Origin: Nemophila menziesii | Taxonomy: Eukaryota; Streptophyta; Magnoliopsida; Boraginales; Hydrophyllaceae | Direction of reading: 5' to 3' | Length of the DNA stretch: 64,000 nt | Assembly (NCBI GenBank): GCA_029959085.1 | Contig: JARWIR010000010.1 | Location: 11,243,001 to 11,307,000 of the forward strand | Part shown: positions 10,973 through 21,930 of the stretch, one piece after another | Layout: each line of letters opens with the position of its first letter | Numbering within the stretch: position 1 is the first letter of the stretch | Notes under the pieces: generated by a model | Database searches by the model: none | Seen by the model: the letters and a program-made list of their open reading frames with translations, nothing else | Told to the model about the DNA's origin: nothing | Translations under genes and position numbers: made by a program

Positions 10973-11827
10973 TGTAATGCTGTGACTCTTAGAATTGGTA
11001 AGAATCTTCCTCCACCTCCTTTTCCGGTTATGAAAGAGAAAGAAGTTAGTAGAAAAGAAAAGGATGTGGTGGAAAAGAATAAAGATGATGAAGTTGAGGA
11101 AGTGGAGAGGCCTGTTGAAATTTTGAAAAAGAAAGATGATGTTATAAGTCGACCTCCTCCACCATTTCCCTCTAGAGTTCAAAAGAAGGGTGATTTAACT
11201 GAGTATCAAAAGTTCTTTAATAGAGTGAGAGGTTTGAGTATTAATATTCCATTGCTAGAAGCTATCCGAGATATACCCAAGTATACGAAGTTCTTGAAAA
11301 GAGCTCTCACTAATAAAAGGCTGTATTGCGATAATGAGATGATTGGTTTACCGGAATAATGTAGTGTTATTTGTCAGATTAAGCTACCTCCGAGGTTACT
11401 TGATCCTGGGAGTTTCACAATTCCTATTTCAATCGGAGAAGAATGGAAAGGTAAAGCACTATGTGACTTGGGTGCGAGCATTAATCTTATGCCCAAGTCA
11501 ATCTTTGATAAATTAAAAATTGGAGTAGCAAGACCCACCTCTATGGTCTTGCAAATGGCGGATCGATCCCTTGCACATCCTGAAGGTCGAATAGAAGATG
11601 TCCTCATCAAGGCAGGTACTATAGTATTTCCCATTACTTTTGTTATTCTTGAATACGACGCGGATAGGAATGTCCCCATTATTTTTGGAAGACCATTCCT
11701 AGCCACAGGGCGTACTTTAATTGATGTAGAGAACGGTGAATTAACAAAGCGAATCCAAGATGAGGTAGTGAAGTTCAATGTATTTCGCGCTATGAAGTTT
11801 CCAGATTCTCAAGAGGATTGCTTCTAA
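10912..11827 (+). pseudogene. gag/protease region of element P
   Basis: The first part (to 11359) holds a Pro-rich segment with LPPPPFPV and RPPPPFPSRVQKKG, then an Ile/Leu-rich stretch ending LTNKRLYCDNEMIGLPE. A stop TAA at 11357-11359 replaces the Glu codon seen in D (LEECSAI). The protease follows: DPGSFTIPI, CDLGASINLMP with the catalytic Asp present, VLQMADRSL, and IFGRPFLATGRTLIDVENGE. It ends KFNVFRAMKFP and a TAA at 11825. This is the retropepsin type of Athila-like elements (DLGAS in place of DTGA). It would cleave the Gag-Pol polyprotein inside the particle. The internal stop makes this copy inactive. Confidence 0.8.
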
Positions 11828-13492
11828 ATGGATGTAATTGAGCATGCCACGCAAGAGGTATATAATGAATTTACTTATGACGATGTTTTGCAGGCAGCCT
11901 TAACATTAGATCTACCTGAATTGATGGACGAGCTTGCCGAAACAGTGGCAGCTCTTAACTCTGAGAATCTAAAGTATAGGCGTCTAGCCTATGAACCTGT
12001 GAGAGAACCGGGGGAAATTGTAACTAAAAAGAAACCTTCAATCGAATCTCCCCCGCAATTGGAAGAAAAAACTTTGCCATCACACTTGAGGTATGCGTAT
12101 TTAGGTACTAATGAAACTCTACCTGTTATTGTTTCATCAAATTTAACAGGTCCTCAAGAAGATAAAAGGTTGCGTGTGTAAAGAGCTAACAAAGAGGCGA
12201 TAGGGTGGACTATTGCCGACATCAAAGGCATTAGCCCCTCCTATTGTCAACACAAAATCATTCTTGAAGATGACAACGCAAGCTCAGTTGAAGGTCAAAG
12301 GAGATTAATGCCAGCCATAAAGGAAGTTGTAAAGAAAGAGGTGATTAAGCTGTTAGACGCAGGGATTATTTATCCCATTTCGAGTAGTGAATGGGTGAGT
12401 CTGGTTTAGTGTGTGCCGAAGATAGGAGGAATAACAACAATTCTTAACGATCAAAATGAAGCTATTCCTTCAAGAACTGTAGTTAGTTGGAGAGTTTGTA
12501 TGGACTATCGTAAACTGAACAAGGCCACCTGAAAAGATCATTTCCCTCTTCCCTTCATAGTCCAAATGTTAGACAAGTTAGCTGGTAGAGAGTATTACTT
12601 CTTTTTAGATGAATATTCCGGATATAATCAAATTTACGTGGCGCCTGAAGATCAACACAAGACAACCTTTACATGTCCCTTTAGTACTTTTTCATATAGC
12701 AGAATGCCATTAGGGTTATGTAACGCACCTGCTACGTTTCAAAGATGTATGATGGCAATTATCTGGGATATGATCGATAACTTCCTTGAGGTATTTATGG
12801 ATGATTTCTCTGTATTCGGTGATGACTTTGATAAGTGTTTACAGAATCTGAAGAAAGTTTTGATTAGATGCAAGGAGAGTGATTTGGTTTTAAATTGAGA
12901 GAAGTGTCATTTCATGGTTCGAGAAGGTATAGTACTGGGTCACAAGGTTTTGAGTGTTGGTTTAGAGGTTGATCGCGCAAAGATAGAGGTAATAAAAACT
13001 CTTCCACCTCTTATTTCTGTTAAAGGGGTGAGAAGTTTTCTTGGCCATGCTGGCTTTTATAGGAGGTTCATTAAAGATTTTTCTAAGATTGCTAAACCAC
13101 TATGTAACTTACTTGAGAAGGACACCAAATTCCTTTTCGATGAAGCGTGCATGGTGGCCTTTAAAGCAATCAAGGAAAAACTCATTACTGCTCCTATTGT
13201 TTTACCACCGGATTGGAATTTACCGTTTGAGGTTATGTGTGATGCTAGTGATTTAGCTATGGGTGCTGTGTTAGGCCAAAGAAAAGATAAGACATTTCAT
13301 TCGATATACTATGCAAGCAAGACTTTCAATGGTGCTCAAATTAATTATACTGTTACAGAGACAGAATTGCTAGCTGTTGTTTATTCATTCGATAAGTTTC
13401 GTTCCTATCTCTTGGAAGCGAAAGTTGTTGTTTATACATATCATTCTGCTATTAGATATCTTATGGAAAAGAAAGATGCTAACCACGGTTGA
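11828..13492 (+). pseudogene. reverse transcriptase and RNase H of element P
   Basis: A linker (11828-12181) precedes the RT. The motifs in order are IIYPISSSEWVS, RVCMDYRKLNKAT, a stop where Arg is expected (12531), DHFPLPFIVQMLDKLAG, FLDEYSGYNQI, FMDDFSVFG (12796-12822) as the YxDD box with both aspartates, and LGHAGFYRRFIKDFSK. RNase H follows with CDASDLAMGAVLG, but the later YTDHSA motif reads YTYHSA, so one catalytic Asp is lost. Stops occur near 12180, 12407, 12531 and 12896. A one-base loss near 13487 shifts the frame into the next part. It copied the RNA genome into DNA when intact; here it is dead. Confidence 0.85.
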
Positions 13493-14940
13493 TAAGATGG
13501 GTTTTATTGCTTCAAGAATTTGACTTAGAGATTAAAGATAGAAAGGGTTGTGACAATCAAGTTGAAGATCTTCTCTCTCGTCTTGAAGGATCAGAATCAA
13601 ATGGTGGACCTGAAGTAGTTAGAGAAGAATTTCCTGATGTGAGCTTATTCGCGATTCACCTAGTGAACACTCCTTGGTATGCTGATATTAATAATTTAAT
13701 TGTAAGTGGTTCTTTCCTTGAAGGTTCAACTTATCAAGAAATAAAAATATTAGCTCACCGTGCTAGACAATTCTTTTGGGAGGATCCTTTCCTCTATAAA
13801 GTATGTGCTGATCAGATGGTGAGAATATGTATACCAAAGGAAGAAACTGAAGCGATTGTAGCTGGATGTCATCATTCACCTTATGGTGGACATTTTAAAG
13901 GAGATCGAACTGCTGCTAAGGTGTTACAATCAGGTTTTTACTGGCCTTCTATTATGAAAGATTGTCATGAATATGTTAAGAGATGTGAGAGATGTCAATT
14001 TACGGGAAATATATCCAAGAGGGATGAGATGCCACGTAATAATGTTCTTGAGGTAGAGATATTCGATGTATGGGGTATAGATTTTATGGGTCCGTTTGTT
14101 CCTTCTAATGGTAACCTTTACATCTTATTAGCTTTTGATTACGTGTCTAAGTGGGTAGAGGCTGTTGCTTTACCAACCAATGATTCACGAGTAGTAATTA
14201 AATTTCTGAAATCACACATCTTCACTAGACATGGTACTCTGAGAGTAATTATTAGCGATGGAGGTTCTCATTTCGTGAATAAGTACATGAAGACAGTTTT
14301 AGAGAAGTATGGGGTGCGACATCGTGTATCTACCGCTTATCATCCACAAGCCAATGGTCAAGCCGAAGTCTCAAATCGTGAGGTAAAATCTATTCAAGAG
14401 AAGATTGTTGGTCCTACAAGAAAAGATTGGTCAATGAAGTTAGATGATGCATTATGGGCTTATCGTACTCGTTCAAAACTCCAGTTGGTGCATCCCCGTA
14501 TCGAATGGTTTATGTTAAGGCTTGTGACTTACCTCTTGAGCTTGAAATGGGTGCATATTGGGCTATTGTGCAGTTAAACTTAGATCCTACTTTAGCCGGT
14601 CAGAATCGAATGATGAAACTTAATGAGCTTGATGAATTCCGATTACATGCTTATGAAAATGCTAAACTTTACAAAGAAAATACTAAGAGATGGAATGATA
14701 ATCGAATTCGTGAGAAGAACATTGTAGTGGGGCAGAAAGTATTGAAGTATGACTCAAAGTTCAGCAATTATTTGGGTAAATTAAGATTGAAGTGGTCAGG
14801 ACCTTAAATTGTGACCAAAGTTACACCCCATGGAGCGATAGAAATAGAACATCCACTCGAGAACCGTACATTCATAGTGAACGGTCATTGATTAAAGATA
14901 TATCATGGAGGTGAAGACACCAATCACTCAGATGATCCAC
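13489..14940 (+). pseudogene. end of RNase H and integrase of element P
   Basis: The 362-codon open stretch 13489-14577 starts [19 protein letters not shown] (end of RNase H). The integrase zinc-binding HHCC domain follows: [17 protein letters not shown] with CERCQ at about 14000. The catalytic core has WGIDFMGPF (D), IISDGGSHF (D) and [15 protein letters not shown] (E), so the DDE triad is present. A frameshift near 14466 moves the rest to another frame: [20 protein letters not shown], then the C-terminal SH3-like part with VGQKVLKYDSKF, LKWSGP and a stop, IVTKVTPHGAIEIEHP, and a further stop before LKIYHGGED. That last part is the homologue of the tails found alone in B, C and D. No chromodomain is seen, as expected for the Athila/Tat group. 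Confidence 0.85.
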
Positions 14941-16007
14941 ATCCCGGAGAGATCATGTATCTCTTCGAAGCTCCTTAGAAGCGTGAGGTAACCCGTCGAG
15001 CTTAACGACGTTAAACAAAAGCCAATTTCTTGTATATTAGTATTTTGATTTTCGTAGTGTACAGTAGATAAATTTCATTAATTTAGTGTTTATTATTAAG
15101 AAATGAGGAAGGGTAGTTGTTTTTGATGATTTCAGGGGTAAAAGAGTCATGAGTTTGGGGTCGAAACGACGAGAAAACAAAAAAAATATGGAGTCAACAG
15201 CTGTGACGGCCGGCATGCCGGCGAGCTGACGGCTAGCCGGCCAAACACGCTGAAGACCCCCCAGACTTCTGACTAGTGCGTCAAGTTTGACGCAAAGACG
15301 TAGCGTCCACGTTCGCGCCAGCAAGACTCCGCCGGCATGCCGGTCAGCCACCGGCTAGCCGGCCAGCGACGAAGAAATTCTCTGGTTAGTGCGTCGAGTT
15401 TGACGCAACACGTTGCGTCTGAGGTTGCGCCACGGAAACACGACCGGCATGCCGGTCAGACCACCGGCTAGCCGGTCAATGCCGATGGAATTCTCTGACT
15501 AGTGCGTCAGGTTTGACGCAAGGTGGCTTGTGTCTGAGGTAAAAAAAATCGAATTTGGAAATTTATTTTTCGCCGCCATCGCGACCGGCATGTCGGTCAG
15601 CCACTGGCTAGCCGGTCCGCTGTTGCGAGAGGCGGTTTTTAATGCTTTAAACCTAATTTTCTTACCTTCTTTTCAAGCTAGCCTCTTATTCTGAATCCTA
15701 GCCTCCACCTACTCCGAAATCATCAACTAAACACTATAAAATCATCTAAACTAGCCCTCATTCATCACAATAACACACAATCAACTCATATACTCTCCAA
15801 AACTTCATCAAATTCCCACTTTTCTCCAAAAATTTCTTCTTCCTAGCCTTCAAATTAAACCCAATTCCTCCATTGTGCATCTTAATTAGTCTCTACACAT
15901 CTCATATTCCACCATATTCTTCAAGTTTTAAACCTCAAAACATCAAAGTTCTAAGCTTTTCTCTAGCTTTATCACTATTTGAAGTTTTGAGTTTGGGGTG
16001 AAAAGAG
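14941..16007 (+). other. noncoding region of P between integrase and ORF3
   Basis: It opens with GAGGTAACCCGTCGAGCTTA-like sequence and GTTAAACAAAAG, also found in D (58995-59035 on the other strand). It then holds the palindromic block (15200-15632) and an AT-rich leader. It ends with an exact TTGAGTTTGGGGT motif (15987-15999) eight bases before the ORF3 ATG. Confidence 0.6.
15200..15632 (+). repeat. palindromic tandem repeats of element P
   Basis: Four diverged units of about 120-130 bp start near 15208, 15330, 15443 and 15582. Each carries a GCCGGCATGCCGG-type palindrome followed by ACCGGCTAGCCGG. The first three are followed by a second dyad GCGTCAAGTTTGACGC (GCGTCAA/TTGACGC arms). The units are GC-rich within AT-rich flanks. 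Hypervariable tandem repeats between pol and the 3' LTR are known in Tat/Ogre-type elements; these sit in the comparable interval. Confidence 0.8.
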
Positions 16008-16802
16008 ATGACTAACAGAACCGATTCCATGTGTAATTATTGAAGAAACATACCAAGAAACAGGATCACTGTTGGTGCTAGCCCAGAACAAGCAATTGAG
16101 ATTCCGGATTCGCGATCCAAAAAGACTGAACAAATATCCCAGCTGCTCCGAAAAGGAAAGAAAAATCCGAGCAAGGTTAATCCGAAGAAGAGTAGATTAA
16201 TTGATGAACCAGAGAGTGAGGAAGAAAGTGAAGATGAGATTGAGAAAGAACAAGAACAAGAAATTCCTGAAGAACCCGTTCAACAATAGAAACCTTCGCG
16301 TAGAAAGGTATGGGCTCAAAAGCCAAAGAGAGTTTTCGTTTCTTGGAATGATCAGGTTCGTGATAGAATTGATTATTTGAAGTTTGGTGAGGAGATGGAT
16401 CTTCCTGAGGGTATTATGAATAGTGCTATTACTTGTGACAAGTTGGGTTGGAAAGAATTTAGAGAAAGGAAGCTTGAGTATATTCCTACCTTGGTGCGAG
16501 ATTTTTATGAAGGTGTAGCCTTTTCAAAAGAAGCAGTAGTGGTTCGCAAAAAGGTAGTTCCTTTCTCCATTGAGCTTATTCGAAAATCATTGAAATTACC
16601 CAACTTTACTAGACTATGCCCTTTCCAAGAATCCCTTAATGATCCTTCTTTCGATTATAAATCCTTTTGGGGAAAAGTACTTGTTAAAGGGGCTCGCCCA
16701 ATTCCCGATGGAGAAAGGTATCCTGGACAAATGTATAGCAGTAACTTATTACCCTGTGCTAAGGTGTGGTTCCGTTTCGTAATCCCAACATTCTTCGGAA
16801 TC
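16008..16802 (+). pseudogene. ORF3 of element P, 5' part (split by element B)
   Basis: The ATG at 16008 starts MTNRTDSM, matching the MTNRT start of ORF3 in B. A stop follows after 11 codons and a frame change leads into a Lys/Glu-rich segment (RKGKKNPSKVNPKKSR, then ESEEESEDEIEKEQEQE). From 16377 the open frame carries the conserved domain: WKEFRERKLEYIPTLVRDFY, then FSIELIRKSLKLP, then VWFRFVIPTFFG, where B is inserted. This resembles the 'putative plant transposon protein' domain common in Athila-like ORFs (from memory). The frame continues across the target duplication at 26692. The biochemical role is unknown. Confidence 0.7.
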
Positions 16803-18322
16803 TGGTGTCGGCTAGGGTGTGATAAAAATTAGATAAATAAAAGTCAAGAAACTACGCACTCTCACCCTAGACAGGCACAGTACTGCAAGTATTACAGGAC
16901 GTATGCAAGTTTTAGTTAGTAAGTTGAGTTCGTTCTCAGGGACTTAAGTGTGTTATACGCGTGAGTAGAAAAAACGAGTAAAAGTAAATAATTAAAGACA
17001 GAAAATAAAAGCAAATATATTTTCGAAATTAAGAATTAAACTAAGAAAATTAAAGACAATAAAGTAAAAGATTAAGAATATGAGATGAGAAATATAGCTC
17101 AGGTTTTGCTAGTATGCACTAATCCTTCTAATTCTATCTATAAATCTAGTTCATAAGGGAGAATATTAGCTCTTGGTATACTTAGTTAGGATTCTAAATT
17201 TCCATACCTTAGACCTTGAGAGCGACTAAGGGGGCTACGGCACAACCAAGAAGTGATTTCAAATAGGGTTATCAAACGCTACTAAGGCCCTAAGCAAATA
17301 CTGCAATCATTGGTGATATGGTGATTAAAACAAACCCTAATGACTATCTAGTTAGAATCATGTTTTGTCAGAACTAATATCGACACTAGACATTATGTGG
17401 TGGTTCAATAGTTAAACACCCTGTCAAAGAGACCATCTAATTACTATTAAAACAATCCTAAAGTGATCAGTTCTAGGAAAGACATTAAATCAAAACACAT
17501 AAACAAATATAAAGTAAGTAGCTAATATCAGATTAAAACATATAATTCCCAAAGAAACTTAGATAGAAGAATTAGAATTCATATTTTATACATGATGCAA
17601 AACCCAAGCTATGGGAGGTTTAGTTCATACCTGAAGGAAATAAACTAAAAGAAATTACAAAAGACATCATCTTGCTCTCTACAATGACTAAGGAATAATT
17701 ATAAGGTTTTTCTAAGAAAGGATGATTTACAAGTGATATAAGGGTGTATTTATAGGTGTTTAGAAGACCTAATTCGTTTTCTTGAGGAAGAGATAAAGTA
17801 TTGGACTCCTAGCCCAACTCAAATTCGTATGGAAATAAAGATAAACACTGCTGGACCGTTTTGAGCATATCTTCTTCGTTATAGGTCGGTTTGAGCTCCA
17901 TAAGATACCAAAAGAATCGTAAGAAAATTATCTTTGTCCCCATGAAAGGAAATTACCAAAATCGGCCTATTTATTAGGTAAAATAGCACTTCTTTAGGCG
18001 TGTACTGCAGAATCCTAAATTAGGCAGCTTTTTCTTTTCCATCTTTTTAGCTTTTGTTTCCTTATCTCCAATTACCATGCAAATCTCTTTCCATAAGTTG
18101 TAATCTTTAACTTGGACTCTAATTAAGCTCCATAATTATCTTTAAATCTACACACTAAATAAACAATTAAACCCAATATGCTCTAAAAATAATAATTCAA
18201 CAAATCAAGACTCAAAATAGAAAAGTGCACTATTTCTCAAGAAAATCGACATTAATGACTTCTAAATCACTAAAAATGATGTCTCATCCTAACATAAATC
18301 TATCACGAATGAGGAGACATCA
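16803..18322 (-). repeat. 3' LTR of element B
   Basis: Plus-strand start TGGTGTCGGC, end GAGGAGACATCA. Family members are the 5' LTR of B, the solo LTR at 59933-61475 and, more distantly, the LTRs of C. TATA box near 17749-17757 on the minus strand. Confidence 0.92.
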
Positions 18323-18339
18323 AGACCCCCAACTCAAAG

Positions 18340-18358
18340 TTGTATCGTCCCGATACAA
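18340..18358 (-). other. PPT-adjacent stem-loop of element B
   Basis: An 8-bp perfect stem, TTGTATCG with CGATACAA, encloses a 3-base loop (GGA in element sense). It lies directly upstream of the polypurine tract TTGAGTTGGGGGTCT that touches the 3' LTR. Equivalent stem-loops with different stem sequence and the same loop occur in D and P. Confidence 0.7.
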
Positions 18359-18763
18359 TAAAGATAAAAACAAAGGGAAGTCTATAAATACACACTTATA
18401 AAATTCTTAATACAATGGGAAAAGCATAGCAGAATATATAGAATAAACCTAAAGCAATAACTCAGAAAATTTCATGCAATAATATTTATAAACTACATAC
18501 CTGTACACTCCTCATATCCACAGTCAACACGGCTTGAATTCAAGATCAGATTAGTTTCGCAAGGTAAGAAGGATTGGGACTTTACTCAGTTCCCCAAGGA
18601 AGCTATAGGTTGTTCATCGATTCTCACTAGTATTCAAAGATCCACTCAACTAATCTCTAATGTCTCAATCACTTCTCAATTACATAGCAAAGAATCAAAA
18701 GGTCTTTAAGGTTGTAATGTAGGCTTAGGGATGGTATGATTGTATATTTGGATAATTTGGAGT

Positions 18764-18776
18764 GAGCTTTTGGCTC
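18764..18776 (-). other. small conserved hairpin in the 3' noncoding region of B
   Basis: GAGCTTTTGGCTC on the plus strand has a GAGC/GCTC stem. It lies in a conserved stretch with CTTAGGGATGGTATG shared by C (40487-40499), D (49356-49368) and P (28231-28243, opposite strand). Function unknown. Confidence 0.45.
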
Positions 18777-19197
18777 TCTCCTCACTAGCCATCATCGAAT
18801 CGCCCTAGAGCTTGAGTTACTCTCATAAAACGTTTCTCACTCAACCCAATGAATTCCTTCATGCACAATTTAGCATCCCCAATAACCCAATTAAAGCTTA
18901 AGATGTTCACATAAAAATTCCACTTTGCCGGTCTGAATATATATTTTCTTTTCTTTTCAAATCAATTTCTTTCCTATAGCTATGTCTCTCTTTTAATGTT
19001 GAGATATCACGCTAATTTTCTCATATATATATTTTTTTCTTTTAATGCCCTTGTTGGCAAAATTAGCTCGTAGCTTCTTTTTCATTCACTATTACCCCGG
19101 CAAAGGGTTACAATAAGAATCTGTGAATCATCATCAATATAAAGCACAAAGCACAATTAATAAGCTCAAAAATCCCAACCCAATAACAATTCCCATA

Positions 19198-19275
19198 ATG
19201 GTGGACCCACCACCCCAAACTCAAGCTCTAAAACAACTGTCTATGCATCGCGATTCGAGTGCGGGTCATATGGAA
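19198..19275 (-). other. conserved 3' noncoding block of element B
   Basis: Counterpart of the block at 112-190. It holds an exact TTGAGTTTGGGGT motif (19212-19224, minus) and GTGCGGGTCATATGG at its right edge. It sits between ORF3 and the 3' LTR. Confidence 0.6.
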
Positions 19276-19974
19276 AAGTCCTATAATCTAAAGGGATATG
19301 GCTTATAACGTGTTTCAATAAAAAGCTTTAGAAAGGCTAGAAGGGGCTGAGAAGGATATAGCATATAAAATAAAAAATCACAAGGTGAGAAGGTATAAAA
19401 AGGCTTCAAAGGCTTCAAATATGAAAGAACCGCCTTAATCACTTTCTACACTATGTAATTTCGTTATTTTCTTACCTTTAGCACTTTTATCAAATGGTTT
19501 GTCAACTAGCTTGGATCTCACGGCCTACACACTTCTCAAGGTTCCCTGAGATCGAACATACTTTCTATCGCATTTCTCACTAATCTTTTCTTTACTATCA
19601 ATGTGTGTTTTCCTGCAAATACTCAAAGCTTACAAATACATAGCTCATAAACATATTACTTACTATCATTAATTCACTGAGCTTATGCTTTCAAGCTATT
19701 AAACACACTCTACATCTAATTCCCATGTATCAAAAATTTTAATTTCTACCTAAAAACAGAAAAATGGAGATGAGAGACAACGAATCCCCACACCCCCAAC
19801 TAAAAAATGAGCCGTGTCCCCACGACTCGAAAAAGACTCGAAAAAAATAGAAATTAAAATTAGCAGACAAACATATTTACAGAAATGGTAAGGAAGAAAG
19901 AGAACATACTCTCGAGGCTATTGCCTCGCATCATTGATATCCAAGGTAGGAATTGCTGGACCTTTCGTTAATTG

Positions 19975-21113
19975 CTAAAGGAGTTTCATTATGTGCACTT
20001 GATTAGCGTTGATTTGTGCCACATCATTGACTAAAGAAGTTTGAGCTACTTCGAATTTCTTTAAACGCTCCTCCATCTTCTCTTGCCAACTTTGCTCCTT
20101 TTCTTCTTTCGAAACTTGCGTAGAACCCGCTCTTCGAAAGATATCCTTGATCCAAGCATTATCAATATAACTCCCTTTAAATTCGAGTTTCTCTTCTTCA
20201 CCCAATGTAACATTCGCTTCTCGCACAAGACACGTGATCATAGTAGGAAATTTAACATTATAAATTGATTTAGGAGAGACCGAAAATTGCATCACCTCCT
20301 CATAGATCAACTGTGCCACATCAACTTCTTCTCCTCTCAAAATACAGTCCAAAAGTAGAGCATACTTCATAGTCACATCCAAAGTTCGTGTGTTTCCAAA
20401 GATATTAGGGACAAGGATATTGTGCCAAATTCGCGCATCTGCTTGAAGATATTTGTAAGGCCAAGGTGCCTTCAGTTCTCCCTTATGTGATTGCACTTTC
20501 TCTTTGTCTAATACATGCTCAAAAAGTAATTCCTCATCAAAGATTTTTCGTTTAGCAACTGCTTCTTCAAATTTACAAAAACCTTTCAATTTCTTAAACT
20601 TGAAGTGGTTTCTAATCTCCTCAACTGTGAAAGGAACTAGCTTTCCTCTAATTGGAACACAACCTTTACTATCTCGGCTAAAGAGGCCTCCAAAACTAAC
20701 TCATGACATAATTCAGAACGTCTTACCATGAACGTAGACCAACCCAATTTCTCACCAAGCTCTAAGAATCTTGCGTATTCTCCCGTGCGAACTTCTTCCT
20801 TGAATACTTTCTCATAAGCAAAAGATAGTTCTTTCAATTGTTTCTCTGCAGAAATCTTCAGGGCCCTTGAAGTATCTTCTTTCTCTTTGGGTGCAAGACC
20901 TTGTGGAGGTTGTGTTTTCTCCTTTGCATAAAAGTAAAGCTTTTTACCATTACGATCAAACAAAGGTATTCCACTCTTCTCTACTTTCCCTTTACCCTTT
21001 GATTTAGAACTAGAACCTTTGTCAATTGATTTCTTCTTGATTAAATCCAATCCTTTGTTACTCTTCACCCCCCTCTTGTTAGCTAAAATTGTTGTTCTAT
21101 TAGTCATCTTCAA
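19975..21113 (-). pseudogene. ORF3 of element B
   Basis: Two long open stretches, 21113-20637 and 20589-19975, are separated by a frameshift or short gap. The N-terminus is basic (KKKSIDKGSSSKSKGKGKVE) and the next part has LSFAYEKVFKEEVRTGEYAR. The second stretch carries the domain shared with P (LLLDCILRGEEVDVAQLIYE; a Phe-Pro-Thr/Cys motif before the Cys-Leu-Val). The C-terminus ends with a coiled-coil-like EEKMEERLKKFEVAQ region. An upstream TTGAGTTGGGGGTTA-like motif precedes the start. It is kept although all replication enzymes are lost, which suggests a cis-useful or recently active protein. Biochemical function unknown. Confidence 0.7.
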
Positions 21114-21539
21114 TTAACCCCCAACTCAAAGCTTTAGCAACCCTTGAATTTTGAACTTGTGAAATAATGGTTGAACAAGCTTGATTTGGCCTAGGATAGG
21201 TGAATTGATGATGGATCTCTATGTGGGTGAGGTGGATTTGTAATGGGTTGGCTTGGATTTAAGAAATTGTAGGATGAATTTTTCAAATTTGGCTCTTTGA
21301 TTCTTCAATTTGAATGGACTTGGTGAAGATTGGGTGTTTGATTCTTTCTTGTAATGATGTGGAGAGAAGATTTGATGTGTTTTTCTTGATGATTGGGTAG
21401 TGTTTTGGTGATTGGTGAAGGTTTTGATGAGCTTCAATGGAGTTAGGAGAGTTTTGGAGAAGAGAAATAGGCTTTATGTTTATAAATTTCGGACTAATGG
21501 CTTAATACCTCCTTTATACACTCAAATCCCGTTCTTTTC

Positions 21540-21930
21540 TCTCTCTGGCGGCTCGTGCGGACCATGCCTGCGGACCATGGGTGTACCGCGGGGTACACCG
21601 CAGCATCTGATGCTCGAAAATTTTTACCCACTGGATAATACCCGTGGTACAAACCCGTGGCACGCGTTTTGGCTCTGCGGACCATGGTGCGGTACACCGC
21701 AGGGTACCCCGCGCCTTCTTGATGTGTCTTCGTCCAAATACACGTGGACCTACCCCGTGGCACGCGTTTTTGCCCTGCGGACCAGGGCACGGTGCAGGGG
21801 GTAGTCCGCGGGTCAATTTTTCCTCGGTTCTGGACAAGACCCGTGGCTCCACCCGTGGTACGGGTTTTTACCCTGTGGACCAGGGTTGCGGACTAGGGGT
21901 AGTCCGCGGGGGTAGTCCGCGCAGGTCATT
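21540..21930 (-). repeat. palindromic repeat block of element B
   Basis: A GC-rich block of repeated words such as GCGGACCATGG, GGTACACCGC, CCCGTGGCACGCGTTTT and GTAGTCCGCG. The palindrome GTACCGCGGGGTAC-like core lies near 21584-21600. It occupies the same place as the CCGGCATGCCGG blocks of A, C, D and P but has different words, so position and palindromic style are kept while sequence is replaced. Overlapping long ORFs here are not genes. Confidence 0.7.

Noticed and set aside
15200..15632. CRISPR-like array or satellite DNA
   Set aside because: Only four diverged units with no unique spacers, inside a plant retrotransposon; not a CRISPR array and too short for a satellite.
16377..16832. 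Stand-alone host gene of 151 codons
   Set aside because: The frame ends inside the B LTR and continues at 26692. It is ORF3 of element P, related to ORF3 of B and C.
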